Assembly (NCBI GenBank): GCA_036186865.1
Contig: AP025040.1
Location: 35,352,912-35,416,911 of the forward strand
DNA: 64,000 bases
Origin: Eustoma russellianum
Lineage: Eukaryota > Streptophyta > Magnoliopsida > Gentianales > Gentianaceae
Direction: 5' to 3'
Shown here one piece after another: positions 44,764-56,427 of this stretch. The position numbers were made by a program, and so were the translations under genes. The notes beneath the pieces were generated by a model. The model searched no databases. It saw only the letters and a list, made by a program, of their open reading frames with translations, and had not been told where the DNA came from. The number at the start of each line of letters is the position of its first letter. Within the stretch, counting starts at the first letter, position 1.

Positions 44764-46144
44764 TACCTGTTTCCGACTTTCTGTCCAGTGCATCCGCCGC
44801 TAAGTTTGATTTTCCTAAATTATAATGGATCTCAAGTTCAAGTCCTTGTTAAGCTCCAACTATCTTCGTTGTCTTAGATTAAGTTCTGTTTGAGTCCAAA
44901 TAAAGTTCAAACTCTGATTGCCAGTGAAATCTCACATATCCTTCACACGAGTACCATAAAGTTTGTCCTTGCACATGACTTAGAACCCCTCTTTTATCCA
45001 ATTCATTTGAAGAGGTTTACTGTTTCACTTGACATGAAGTAGTTTATGGTATCATTTCATACCCTTGCACGTCCCTTTAACCATCTTTATAAACACCAAT
45101 ACAACATAATCATCTAATATAACAGTACTTCCATCATTTTATGACTGTTAGTTAAAAACCAAAATAGGAAAAATCCGTTTTGTTATTAATAGATTAGAAA
45201 GTGTTAAAAGAATAAAATCAAAACAGGTCAAAAACAAAAATAGGAAAAATCCGCATTAAAATTTTTGCTATGTTTTTGAAAAACCGGGAACCATGAAAGA
45301 GAGATATTAAGTGATATGGGATACATGACGTATACGTCGTAATACGGTGAATGAGTGATTTACTAAAACACCGCATATAACGATGTAAGATACACCGGGA
45401 TCAATAATGCGGTTTTCAGAACAATGTGATCAAATGTATGCCAGTGTTTGCACCGTATAACTCTCTTGCACTGTGTATCATAGTGTGTCGAAAAAGAGTA
45501 GAAGTATTACACCATTATTTAGAACATCATCGGTTCGAGAGACATAGTAAGACCGCAGCTGGTACACCTTGAAGAGATCTGACAAAAAAAAAAGTAAATG
45601 CATTGAGAAATATGTGATGGAGCACTAAATCTAATGAAACTTAAGAAATAGGTTGTAGATACATTAAATCAAAGAGTAATACATTACAATAGAAAAGTAA
45701 GTTATGCATATTGCAAATGAAACGTGAAAAATGTATATTATAGTGAATGTTGGTAAATAGACCCTACAGGAGATGGATCTTAATTAGAAAAGTGTTTCTA
45801 AGGTATACTGCTCATAGAAAACTTTTTTAAAAACGTTTCTCACTAGTAAACTTCTTTACTGACAGAAAAATGCTTTAGTGTGATGCTGCAGTATCTGCAT
45901 CAATGAGAAAGGTAAACTTTGAAAGTCAACACGTGAAACATACTTCATGCTGAAAAAAATGTCAATCTAAAAGAAAAACATTCGTGGCAAGTTTACGTTG
46001 TCTTTGCCAATACAATTGTTCATTGTCATAACTCTGCCATGTTTGCTTGTTGTATTGTCTATTTTATTGTTAATTGAATGAGCTGAATGAAGGGAGTCAA
46101 ATAATATTTAAGGAAGAAAGTTGAAAATATGAAAATATTAGACA
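44764..46144. other. Unassigned intergenic stretch upstream of copia gag
   Basis: About 1.4 kb of non-coding, AT-rich sequence. I looked for a 5' LTR matching 59116-59311 and for a primer-binding site before the gag ATG at 46145 and found neither. Confidence 0.45.
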
Positions 46145-47302
46145 ATGGGAGATCAGACACCAGCATCTTCTAGCACATCTGAAACAGCCGTACCATACCA
46201 AACATATAGCCTGTCCCAAATACTAAAATTTCTCCAGAATTTATAATCCAAAACTGAAGCAACCGAAACAATTTCCAGTCAGCCATTAAATCTGACTGAA
46301 AAATTCAGTGATCACAACTACACAGTCTGGGCCAAGAAGATCAGTTTGGCGTTGGATGGCCGGGGTAAGCTCAATCACATCACTGCCCTGCCCTCCCCCC
46401 TTCCCCACGCCATCATCTGAGGATCAACGATATACCAAGTGGCGTCAAGGTGACTCAACAGTAATCACGTGGATACTGAAAAATATTGACGCCGAGTTGA
46501 TGAATCAATATATAGATTACCCAACTGCATGTGATTTGTGGAAAGGAATCAAAGCAACCTTTGGATCTGGAAGGGATCCATTACAGATTTATGACCTAAT
46601 AGTCGGGGCAAAAACCATAAGGCAAGGTACCCAGCCATTAAAACGAATCTATGCCAGTTGCAGGCAATATGAAAGGAAATAGACCGGAGGCAACCCAACC
46701 CAATGGACCGTCCTTCAGATATGATCAAATACACCCAACTACAGCAGCAACACCGATTATACCAGTTCTTCCAAGCAGTTGGTGATGAGTTTGATACCGA
46801 AAAAAGGGACTTACTGAAACAGGATCCGTTGCGTACGGTAGAAGAGGCTTACTCTCAGATCCGAAGAGAGGTAGCTAGGAGGGGTATTATGAAGGGGGAA
46901 GGAGGACAATCATCAGGAGATCTTCTCTCAGGCATTGGAAGCGGACTAGCGGTAGCCAGAGGAAGCCCTCACGTATCGTCCAAATCTGGCGGAGGAGCAC
47001 TGCTGCGATCAGAGCCAAAGACAGCCTCTTCATTTTGCAAGGAGGATGAGAAGAGCCATCTAAAGTGTACCTGTTGTGGAGGGACAAGACACACAGCAGC
47101 GGGTTGCTTCAAATTGATCGGTTACCCAGAGTGGTGGCCGGATAGCCTAAAGCGAAGCAAGAAAGCAGGCGTTGCAGGGACCACGGTGAGCAACCCAGAG
47201 GCTACCAGCACCAGTGGAACGAACGGAGAAAGCATGGAGGAGTCCTCAGAACTCTTTGCAAGAATCACCAGAAAGGAGAAAGGAAAAGACGTCTGGAGGT
47301 AG
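46145..47302 (+). pseudogene. gag: Copia gag (fifth copia family), broken
   Basis: The ATG at 46145 opens MGDQTPASSSTSETAVPYQT, interrupted by TAA at about 46247. Gag continues as LTEKFSDHNYTVWAKKISLAL, then in other frames WRQGDSTVITWILKNIDAEL (46308-46682) and QQHRLYQFFQAVGDEFDTEK (46703-47302). The C-terminal region has the variant zinc knuckle CTCCGGTRHTAAGCFKLIGYPEWW, typical of copia gags with a GYPEWW tail. At least three changes break the frame. The host element was later split by the copia at 47751. Confidence 0.85.
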
Positions 47303-47750
47303 CCGACTGCCTGGGGAAGGAGGAAAGTTTTCTCCTTTTTCTCAGGCGCCTTTTTTTCACCTTTCTAATATTTTCGGCAGACTTATAACAAATGCAGGGC
47401 ACACATTTTCTAAAGGACAGCAGTCCGCAGTCAAGGATTCCCAGTGGGTCTTTGACTGTGAAGCTACAGGCACGATGTCCTATGACTTATCTGATTTTCA
47501 TAATGTGAAACGCTCTCCAAAATCCCTCATTACAACAGCCAATGGGGGATATTCGTTTGTTCAAGGATTAGGATCTATTTACCTTACCCCATCGATTAAT
47601 CTTAACAATTGTCTCTATGTTCCCTCGTTGTCCCATGAATTGCTGTCTATTAGCCACCTTACCAAGGAATTAAATTGTACCATACTGATATATCCTTCCT
47701 TTTGTCTCCTGCAGGATATTTGAACATGGAAGACTCTTGGGCGTTGTTCT
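47303..47750 (+). pseudogene. Copia protease, active site lost
   Basis: The frame 47214-47723 continues to the protease. The active-site phrase reads WVFDCEATGTMSYD, where related elements have D-S-G (DSGATDTM-like), so the catalytic D-S/T-G triad is gone. The flap and hydrophobic core are recognisable (LGSIYLTPSINLNNCLYVPSLSHELLSI). It ends at the GTTCT target duplication (47746-47750) and continues at 56428. Confidence 0.8.
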
Positions 47751-49226
47751 TGTTAGGAAATCACCCGAGATCACTGCAAAAACGCGCAGCGGAAAACAAA
47801 ACTTGATCTCTGATTTCCTACCAAGGATCCATGTTGTTCGTTTAATTCGACAAAGAAATCAAAAAGTACCTCCGTAAAAGTACCTCCGTAGATTCGAAAT
47901 CTACAGATGAAAAGGTGCGAAAATTCGATCACCCTCTGTCGGTATCCACACGAACGCTTCCGCCCGGAGTGCTAGCTCTTCAAACGGCGCGGCTGAAGAA
48001 CTCGTTTTTCTCAAAAACGATTCTAGGGTTTCGTTTTCTGTTCTTTCGTTTTCTAATTGCTTGGTGTATTTTCGAGTGTCAAGTGTATACGAGATACACA
48101 AATATATATACACGTACATAGACATCAAAATCCGAGTCCTAATCGGATTAGTTGATGCCAATCAAAATCCATATCAGATACGGATTCTATCAGGATATTC
48201 AAAATCCATATCAAATATGGATTCTCTCGTTATTATCCGATAACACACATGTATATATAATCACCAAAAAAAAACGAAAATAATAATAATAATTAATATC
48301 CAATATTAATATTATTAATATTAAAAACGATAATAATAATAATAATAATTAATATCCAATATTAATATTATTAATATTATTAATCTCAGCCTTACGCATT
48401 CTTGTGTGTGACCCGATAGGCCCATATTAATTGGCAGTTGATTAAATCGCTATTAAACCAACAAGTCGTAATTGGCCTCTAGCAAGGCATTACGACTACC
48501 CAATTAATACGAGTAAAGTCCAACTAGCCTAATAATAGTACATGCATTAATCCCTTTGTCACACGATATCTAGTTTGAACATAAGTCATGGTCAGCGTCA
48601 TACTTATATTGTTCAAACATATGATTACTCGATCTTTAAGTAGACTGATAAAACAAATGATATTGATCACACTATCAATTCATTTGAGCACGGCCATGCA
48701 TTTCACAGTCTCACTAATCGAGGGGCCCAAAGATATCTCTCTCAAAAGAGAGGGACAAATTCTATCTTGATTGTTCAATATCCTCTACATAATTTCTATC
48801 ACATTCAATCATGACCTTTATTATTATCCAGTTACGGATAACGTTTGATCATGTCAAAATATAATAGTCCTTATGTTGGAAACTATGACAATCTCAAGTC
48901 AAAGGATTAAAACATGACTATCATGAGATTTACTTATGACGCTAATCCATGTAGCAATCTCATGATGGGTCTATCCAATACACTGTTCTCTAACAAGTAT
49001 CTATGAGATTGATTCGTATCACCATACACATAATCATCTCATGATTATCAAATCAATACTCATACTGATTATAAATTATTTTATCTCCATAACAATAATG
49101 AATCAGGGACATATATCAAAATTGTGTAACATACTAACCAACAATAATGATAATGAAACCTCTTTTATTAATAATAAATGCATAACATAAATATCCAAAT
49201 CATGGCCTAGGGCACATACACTAACA
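47751..49226 (-). mobile_element. 3' LTR of intact copia
   Basis: 1476 bases, from CACTAACA (49226, the LTR start on the minus strand) to TGTTAGGAAATC (47751). It differs from the other LTR at only a few bases seen, for example ACAAAG/ACAAAAG, CTACAG/CTGCAG, AATTGC/AATGGC, CTTTAAG/CTCTAAG and CAGTTA/CAATTA. TA-rich TATA-like sequences lie at about 48252-48259 and 48101-48110 (minus strand). ORFs within are duplicated in both LTRs and not genes. Confidence 0.95.
48272..48385. repeat. Duplicated AT-rich palindromic block in LTR
   Basis: Two ~52-bp units of AATAATAATAATTAATATCC followed by AATATTAATATTATTAATATT-like palindrome. The same block is in the other LTR at about 55468-55580. Confidence 0.75.
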
Positions 49227-49240
49227 ATCTCCCACTTGCA
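49227..49240 (-). promoter_or_regulatory. Polypurine tract of intact copia
   Basis: On the minus strand TGCAAGTGGGAGAT lies immediately before the 3' LTR, six bases after the gag-pol stop. Confidence 0.85.
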
Positions 49241-49246
49241 CTATGC

Positions 49247-52200
49247 CTACAAATATTTGAGACCCATAGATCTAGTATGCTGCTCATGCTTGACCCGTGA
49301 GAGAGGCTTAGTCAATGGATCCGCTATGTTATCGTTTGTGTCAACTTTGCATATCTTGACATCTCCTCTATCGATGATGTCTCGAATGAGATGGTAGCGT
49401 CTGAGTATATGTTTAGATCTCTGATGAGACCTAGGCTCTTTTGCTTGTGCTATGGCACCATTGTTGTCACAATAAATGTCCACAGGATTTGCAATGCTAG
49501 GTACCACTCCTAGCTCAGTGATGAACTTCTTCAACCAAACTGCTTCTTTAGCTGCATCTGATGCTGCTATATACTCAGCCTCTGTTGTAGAATCAGCCAC
49601 AGTACTTTGTTTTGAACTCTTCCAACTAACAGCTCCACCATTCAATGTGAATACAAAACCGGACTGCGATCTGAAATCATCTATGTCGGTTTGGAAGCTA
49701 GCATCTGTGTAACCATTTACAACTAACTCGTCATCCAAACTTCCATAAACCAAGAATACTTCTTTAGTCCTTCTGAGGTACTTAAGAATATTCTTGACAG
49801 CTGTCCAGTGACCTTCACCGGGGTCAGCTTGATATCTACTGGTCGTGCTCAATGGATATGAGACATCTGGTCTAGTACATAACATGGCATACATGATCGA
49901 TCCTATAGCAGAAGCATAAGGAATTTTATTCATTCGATCTCGCTCATCAGATGTCTGAGGACATTGATTCTTGCTAAGATGAATGCCATGAGACATAGGC
50001 AAGAATCCTTTCTTGGACTCTTGCATGTTGAACCTCTTCAACATTTTATCTATGTATGTACTCTGACTCAAGCCTATTATCCTTTTAGATCTATCTCTAT
50101 AGATCTTGATACCAAGGATATAGGTAGCCTCGCCCAAGTCCTTCATTGAAAATGAATTCCCTAACCAAGCCTTAACCTTTTGCAAGGTAGGGATATCATT
50201 TCCAATAAGCAATATGTCATCCACATATAGGACCAGAAACACTACTGCACTCCCACTGACCATGTTGTAAACACAAGGTTCATCTTCATTCTTGATGAAA
50301 CCAAAGTTCTTAACTGTTTCATCAAAACGAAGATTCCAGCTTCGAGATGCTTGCTTCAATCCATAGATGGACCTTTGAAGCTTGCAAACCTTCTTTGAAT
50401 TCTCAGGATTTACAAAACCCTCAGGTTGTGTCATGTACACATCCTCGAGTAAATTTCCATTAAGGAAAGCAGTTTTGACATCCATTTGCCATATCTCATA
50501 ATCATAGTACGCTGCAATGGCAAGGAGAATTCGAATAGACTTAAGCATAGCTACTGGTGAAAAGGTTTCATCATAGTCTATACCATGAGTTTGCTTGAAA
50601 CCTTTAGCCACAAGCCTTGCTTTGTAGGTTTGCACATTTCCATCCATGTCAGTTTTCTTCTTGAAAACCCATTTGCAGCCAATAGTCTTAATACCCTCTG
50701 GAGGATCAATTAAAGACCAAACTTGGTTATCAAACATGGATTGCATCTCAGAATTCATGGCTCCAAGCCATTTATCTGAATCTGGACCTGACACAGCTTC
50801 CTGATAGGTAGTAGGCTCATCTTGATCTATGAGCATAACTTGACTATCATCAGTCACAAGAAATCCGTATCTCTCTGGCTGACGATGTATCCTATCAGAT
50901 CTGCGTTGGACTTGTGTTACATTTTCAGGCTCCACAACTATTTGTGGTTCTGAAATCGTCTCTAAAGACGGTTCAATGATATCTTGTGGAACTTGAGTTT
51001 CCTCAAGTTGTACTATACTCCCACTTGTTCTCTTGGAGAGGAACTCCTTTTCCAAAAAGACTCTATTTCGAGCAACAAACACTTTGTTCTCTGAGGGAAT
51101 ATAGAAATAGTACCCTTTAGTTTCTTTAGGATACCCCACAAAAATACATTTGATAGATTTTGGAGCTAGCTTATCTGACATTAATCTTTTCACATAAGCT
51201 TCACAACCCCAAATCTTAAGAAAAGACAAACTGGGTCTCTTACCAGTCCACATCTCATATGGTGTCTTTTCAACCGCTTTAGATGGTACACGGTTCAAAA
51301 TGAATGCAGCTGTCTCCAAGGCATAACCCCAAAAGGATAAAGGAAGATCTACTTGACCCATCATTGATCGAACCATATCCAATAAAGTCCGATTTCTCCT
51401 TTCAGAAACACCATTCCATTGTGGAGTTCCTGGAGGAGTCAACTGTGAAACGATTCCACAATTTCTTAGATGTTGGTCAAATTCTTGGCTCAAATATTCA
51501 CCACCTCGATCTGATCGAAGGGTTTTAATTGTCTTACCAAGTTGGTTTTGTACTTCATTTTGAAAAGTTCTAAACATTTCAAAAGACTCATGTTTATGTT
51601 TCATTAGGTAGACATAGCCATACCTACTTAAATCATCAGTAAAAGTAATGAAATACTGAAATCCTCCCCTGGCACTAATGTTGATTGGGCCGCATACATC
51701 TGTATGTACCAAGCCCAATAAGTCATTAGCCCTTTCACTATGTCCAGTAAAAGGAGTCTTTGTCATCTTTCCAAGCAAACAAGACTCGCAATTTTCAAAT
51801 GATTCAAAATCAAATGAATCTAATAATCCATCTTGATGGAGTTTAGATACGCGCTTCTCATTTATATGGCTAAGGCGACAATGCCATAAATATGAAGGGT
51901 TTAGTTCATTTGGCTTAGTTCTCTTTGAAGATATGTTATAAATATTACCGTCATTGGAATCATCAAGGTTAAGGACATAAATGTCATTATAACTACTTGC
52001 AATACAATAAAGCAAGTCATTTTTATCAAAAATAGAACACTTCTTATTTTTAATTAAAAATGAATAACCTTCATCATCCAAAACAGACACTGAAATAAGA
52101 TTCCTACTCATAGTAGGAACATAAAAGCAATTGTTTAAAACTAACAAAAGCCCATTGGGCAAGACAAGCTCATAGGTCCCTACAGCTATAGCAGCAACTC

Positions 52201-53215
52201 TTGCTCTATTGCCAACACGTAGGTCCACCTCGCCCTTCTTCAGCATCCTACTCCTTTTGAGCCCCTGCATATTTGTACAAATATGGGATCCACATCCAGT
52301 ATCTAATACCCAGGAAGAAGAAGTAGATAAATTAATTTCTATAACATAAATACCTGAAGATGTAGTCGTACTACCCTTCAGCTTCTTCAACTCCTGCAAA
52401 TAAACATCACAATTTCTTTTCCAATGCCCAGGCTTGTTGCAATGGAAACAAGTTCCTTCCTTAGGAACCTTTGCCTTGGGACCAGGTTTCGGTTTAGCTT
52501 GACCCTTTGTCCCTTTTGCACCCTTTGCACTTTTAGCCTTACCCTTGCCTTTAGTTTTCCTTTTCATTAGCTTAGTATTGACACTCAATACATGGGTAGG
52601 CTTCTTGATATTCCCCTCAGCAGTTTTGAGCATACCATGTAGCTCAGGAATGGACTTTTCCATATTATTCATATTGTAGTTCATGACGAACTGAGAAAAA
52701 CTGCTAGGCAAAGAGTGTAGGATCAAATCCGTAGCGAGTTCCAAACTCAGGGGATATCCGAGTCTTGCAAGGTGATCTATATAGCCTTTCATCTTTAAAA
52801 CATGAGCGCTAACAGATTCACCTTCAGACATCTTACAGTCAAAAAGTGCAACGGCGGTGTCGAATCTATCCTGCCTAGCCTGTTGTTGGAAAGCTTGTTT
52901 GAGATGTACACTCATCTCATAAGCTTCTAAGTGTTCCAGGTCTTTTTGAAGTCCTGAACACATAGTTGCCAACATAAGACATCCTATGTCGTTTGAATCT
53001 TCCACATGCTTCTTATACTTGTTCTTAACAGCAGCAGAAGCATCAGCAGGAGGGGGTTCAGGGACAGGGTCATCGAGCATGTAGGACTTCTTTTCTTGCT
53101 TGAGAACAATTCTCAAGTTTCGAAACCAGTCAACAAAATTAGTCCCACATTCTTTTAGTTTTTCCTTCTCAAGGATAGATCGCAGCGATAAGGTGGAATT
53201 GTTATTAGCAGCCAT
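49247..53215 (-). CDS. Ty1/copia gag-pol polyprotein, intact
   Basis: One uninterrupted 1322-residue frame encodes all proteins of a copia element in the order gag, protease, integrase, RT, RNase H. Gag core: residues 1-210. Zinc knuckle CFHCNKPGHWKRNC: 256-269. Protease active site VLDTGCGSH (D-T-G 305-307). Pre-integrase His/Cys region (H445, H450, C476, C479). Integrase catalytic D506, D569 (LRSDRGGEY) and E605 (SERRNRT). RT with KARLVAKGF (865-873) and YVDD (997-1000). RNase H with TDAS (D1171), TTEAEY (1210-1215), YCDNN (D1250) and ADPLTK (near 1299). The start at 53215 opens MAANNNSTLSLRSIL, a usual gag start for this copia group. The length is normal for a single-frame copia polyprotein, and no stop or key-residue loss is seen. 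A lineage name within copia is left open. Confidence 0.97.
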   Translation of the reverse strand: MAANNNSTLSLRSILEKEKLKECGTNFVDWFRNLRIVLKQEKKSYMLDDPVPEPPPADASAAVKNKYKKHVEDSNDIGCLMLATMCSGLQKDLEHLEAYEMSVHLKQAFQQQARQDRFDTAVALFDCKMSEGESVSAHVLKMKGYIDHLARLGYPLSLELATDLILHSLPSSFSQFVMNYNMNNMEKSIPELHGMLKTAEGNIKKPTHVLSVNTKLMKRKTKGKGKAKSAKGAKGTKGQAKPKPGPKAKVPKEGTCFHCNKPGHWKRNCDVYLQELKKLKGSTTTSSGIYVIEINLSTSSSWVLDTGCGSHICTNMQGLKRSRMLKKGEVDLRVGNRARVAAIAVGTYELVLPNGLLLVLNNCFYVPTMSRNLISVSVLDDEGYSFLIKNKKCSIFDKNDLLYCIASSYNDIYVLNLDDSNDGNIYNISSKRTKPNELNPSYLWHCRLSHINEKRVSKLHQDGLLDSFDFESFENCESCLLGKMTKTPFTGHSERANDLLGLVHTDVCGPINISARGGFQYFITFTDDLSRYGYVYLMKHKHESFEMFRTFQNEVQNQLGKTIKTLRSDRGGEYLSQEFDQHLRNCGIVSQLTPPGTPQWNGVSERRNRTLLDMVRSMMGQVDLPLSFWGYALETAAFILNRVPSKAVEKTPYEMWTGKRPSLSFLKIWGCEAYVKRLMSDKLAPKSIKCIFVGYPKETKGYYFYIPSENKVFVARNRVFLEKEFLSKRTSGSIVQLEETQVPQDIIEPSLETISEPQIVVEPENVTQVQRRSDRIHRQPERYGFLVTDDSQVMLIDQDEPTTYQEAVSGPDSDKWLGAMNSEMQSMFDNQVWSLIDPPEGIKTIGCKWVFKKKTDMDGNVQTYKARLVAKGFKQTHGIDYDETFSPVAMLKSIRILLAIAAYYDYEIWQMDVKTAFLNGNLLEDVYMTQPEGFVNPENSKKVCKLQRSIYGLKQASRSWNLRFDETVKNFGFIKNEDEPCVYNMVSGSAVVFLVLYVDDILLIGNDIPTLQKVKAWLGNSFSMKDLGEATYILGIKIYRDRSKRIIGLSQSTYIDKMLKRFNMQESKKGFLPMSHGIHLSKNQCPQTSDERDRMNKIPYASAIGSIMYAMLCTRPDVSYPLSTTSRYQADPGEGHWTAVKNILKYLRRTKEVFLVYGSLDDELVVNGYTDASFQTDIDDFRSQSGFVFTLNGGAVSWKSSKQSTVADSTTEAEYIAASDAAKEAVWLKKFITELGVVPSIANPVDIYCDNNGAIAQAKEPRSHQRSKHILRRYHLIRDIIDRGDVKICKVDTNDNIADPLTKPLSRVKHEQHTRSMGLKYL

Positions 53216-54931
53216 TTATGATCTACAAAACATGCAAAGTAACACTTTATTAATAATGAGGTTAAAATTTATAAAACTCTCACTAAAACATAACCCTCAA
53301 AAGAAATATTTTAGTGAGCTAAGATCCATATTTGACTTAATTCTAAACTCAGCTTTGGCATGACGCTTAAAATTAAGTTATTTAGGTAGGTAACATCTTT
53401 ACCAATTACATCTCATGTAACTCTTAGAATTTATGGAATAATGACATCATATATCATTGTATGTTAGATTCCATCTAATGACTTGAGCCCAAAACCGTTT
53501 TGATAGCCCAATTAAGTCTAACCAATTTTAAACATATGAGTAGCACTATTACTCATCCTACGTAGCTAGGAATGTTTAAAGCACATTGCTTTGGCAATAC
53601 CTACTTTAATACAATCCCAGTTTTAATAGGTGTTTAAGACATGGATGGCATCAAAACTTAAATTATTAATGAGGGTTCAACTTAGTTTATGTCTTGCATT
53701 GCATATCATTATATCGTAGCATCCTATATGCATATATAATATATCATCCACGCATCTCATACAAAATGATAAATATGTAAATGTGACATAGCATGGCCAA
53801 ACTAAATATGATCTTCATGAGACCAAATGAAGATCATAAAGGAAACCCTATGTGAAAGACTTCCTATTACAACATTTGCAATGATTCATATCTTCTTGTC
53901 TTGAGCTCGTGCCTCCATCTCCATGGAATCCACTCGTCCTTGGTATGTGTCGCCATCACCACTTTTGTAGCTTGATTCTTCATTTATTACAATAATAAAG
54001 AAAAACCTAACTACTTGTATAATTAAATACAACAAAAACTACAGCGGCACGCAGGCCATAATAACCCAAAACAAAAATATGACTAAGTCAATCACATAGG
54101 TCCTGAGGCCATGCTATGCACCATGCAAAGACATCAACAATTATAATATATCTTACATAAACATATTATAATAAATATATATTGACATTCTTAATGTCAC
54201 GGTAACGAACTATAGGGCGTACGCATACGGCGGTCCCGCTAGCCCCTGGGAAGCCAAACAGAAAGTATCAATCGCATTGATAATTTTCTTTTCGAAACCC
54301 TAACACAGACGCGTCAATTATATTAACGATCTTACTGTTTTGATTACGTGCAAACCCTTATAGAAGCACCAATCGAACCGAGAGTTATCATTCAAAACCC
54401 AAAACAGATTCATCAATCGAATTGATAATCTGCTGTTCGAAATCCGAAACAGAATCAATCTGCCATTCGAAATCCGAAAACAGAATCATCAATCGAATTG
54501 ATAATCTGTCTGTTTTGAATATGCATAACTCTTACAGAATCATTATCGGTTGCTCATATCGATATAAACATAATCGTTTTTGATCATCACATGAAAAACG
54601 AAAACTTTATATCACATATAACAATTCGAATCATAACGTCTCATGAAAACGAATTGAAAACATCAATCCGCTCTCACCAGATGAGATTCGAATAGGGTTC
54701 TACACATAGCGTATGTTTATATCTAATATAAACAGAATCCGTTTTGATCATCACATGACAGACGAAAACCGCCGTATACAAATCATCTCATGAAAACGAT
54801 TTGAAAAACACCATTCTTCTCTCATCATATGAAATCCGAGTTGGGGTTTTTGTGCATATCATGCCATACGAAAAACAGTAAACATATAATCACATAAGCA
54901 TGATATAATCGATTTAAACGAAATCAACAAG
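53216..54931 (-). other. Leader between primer site and gag
   Basis: 1.7 kb of untranslated leader, long for a copia element. Around 54390-54520 a word containing AATCGAATTGATAATCTG is repeated. No long ORF is seen on the minus strand. Confidence 0.7.
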
Positions 54932-54945
54932 TGTCTCTGATACCA
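54932..54945 (-). promoter_or_regulatory. Primer-binding site of intact copia
   Basis: On the minus strand TGGTATCAGAGACA starts one base after the LTR end. It is the initiator tRNA-Met complement. Confidence 0.9.
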
Positions 54946-54946
54946 C

Positions 54947-56422
54947 TGTTAGGAAATCACCCGAGATCACTGCAAAAACGCGCAGCGGAAAACAAAACTT
55001 GATCTCTGATTTCCTACCAAGGATCCATGTTGTTCGTTTAATTCGACAAAAGAAATCAAAAAGTACCTCCGTAAAAGTACCTCCGTAGATTCGAAATCTG
55101 CAGATGAAAAGGTGCGAAAATTCGATCACCCTCTGTCGGTATCCACACGAACGCTTCCGCCCGGAGTGCTAGCTCTTCAAACGGCGCGGCTGAAGAACTC
55201 GTTTTTCTCAAAAACGATTCTAGGGTTTCGTTTTCTGTTCTTTCGTTTTCTAATGGCTTGGTGTATTTTCGAGTGTCAAGTGTATACGAGATACACAAAT
55301 ATATATACACGTACATAGACATCAAAATCCGAGTCCTAATCGGATTAGTTGATGCCAATCAAAATCCATATCAGATACGGATTCTATCAGGATATTCAAA
55401 ATCCATATCAAATATGGATTCTCTCGTTATTATCCGATAACACACATGTATATATAATCACCAAAAAAAACGAAAATAATAATAATAATTAATATCCAAT
55501 ATTAATATTATTAATATTAAAAACGATAATAATAATAATAATAATTAATATCCAATATTAATATTATTAATATTATTAATCTCAGCCTTACGCATTCTTG
55601 TGTGTGACCCGATAGGCCCATATTAATTGGCAGTTGATTAAATCGCTATTAAACCAACAAGTCGTAATTGGCCTCTAGCAAGGCATTACGACTACCCAAT
55701 TAATACGAGTAAAGTCCAACTAGCCTAATAATAGTACATGCATTAATCCCTTTGTCACACGATATCTAGTTTGAACATAAGTCATGGTCAGCGTCATACT
55801 TATATTGTTCAAACATATGATTACTCGATCTCTAAGTAGACTGATAAAACAAATGATATTGATCACACTATCAATTCATTTGAGCACGGCCATGCATTTC
55901 ACAGTCTCACTAATCGAGGGGCCCAAAGATATCTCTCTCAAAAGAGAGGGACAAATTCTATCTTGATTGTTCAATATCCTCTACATAATTTCTATCACAT
56001 TCAATCATGACCTTTATTATTATCCAATTACGGATAACGTTTGATCATGTCAAAATATAATAGTCCTTATGTTGGAAACTATGACAATCTCAAGTCAAAG
56101 GATTAAAACATGACTATCATGAGATTTACTTATGACGCTAATCCATGTAGCAATCTCATGATGGGTCTATCCAATACACTGTTCTCTAACAAGTATCTAT
56201 GAGATTGATTCGTATCACCATACACATAATCATCTCATGATTATCAAATCAATACTCATACTGATTATAAATTATTTTATCTCCATAACAATAATGAATC
56301 AGGGACATATATCAAAATTGTGTAACATACTAACCAACAATAATGATAATGAAACCTCTTTTATTAATAATAAATGCATAACATAAATATCCAAATCATG
56401 GCCTAGGGCACATACACTAACA
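54947..56422 (-). mobile_element. 5' LTR of intact copia
   Basis: 1476 bases, nearly identical to 47751-49226. On the minus strand it runs from TGTTAGTGTATG (56422) to GATTTCCTAACA (54947). The right target duplication GTTCT follows at 56423-56427. Confidence 0.95.
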
Positions 56423-56427
56423 GTTCT

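Larger units (their letters stand above)
47751..56422 (-). mobile_element. Intact, young Ty1/copia element
   Basis: A complete 8672-bp element on the minus strand: two 1476-bp LTRs, a primer-binding site, a 1.7-kb leader, a single gag-pol frame and a polypurine tract. It is flanked by the 5-bp duplication GTTCT (47746-47750 and 56423-56427) within an older copia. LTR termini are TGTTAG/CTAACA. Only about six differences between the LTRs were noticed by eye. All catalytic motifs of the frame are present, so it could be autonomous. Confidence 0.95.

Noticed and set aside
44764..46144. 5' LTR of the fifth-family copia
   Set aside because: No match to the TGTAAAGAAAG start or ATACA end of the putative 3' LTR, and no primer-binding site before 46145.
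48061..48243. Small ORFs in the copia LTR as genes
   Set aside because: Identical ORFs occur at 55258-55440 only because the LTR is duplicated; no domain.
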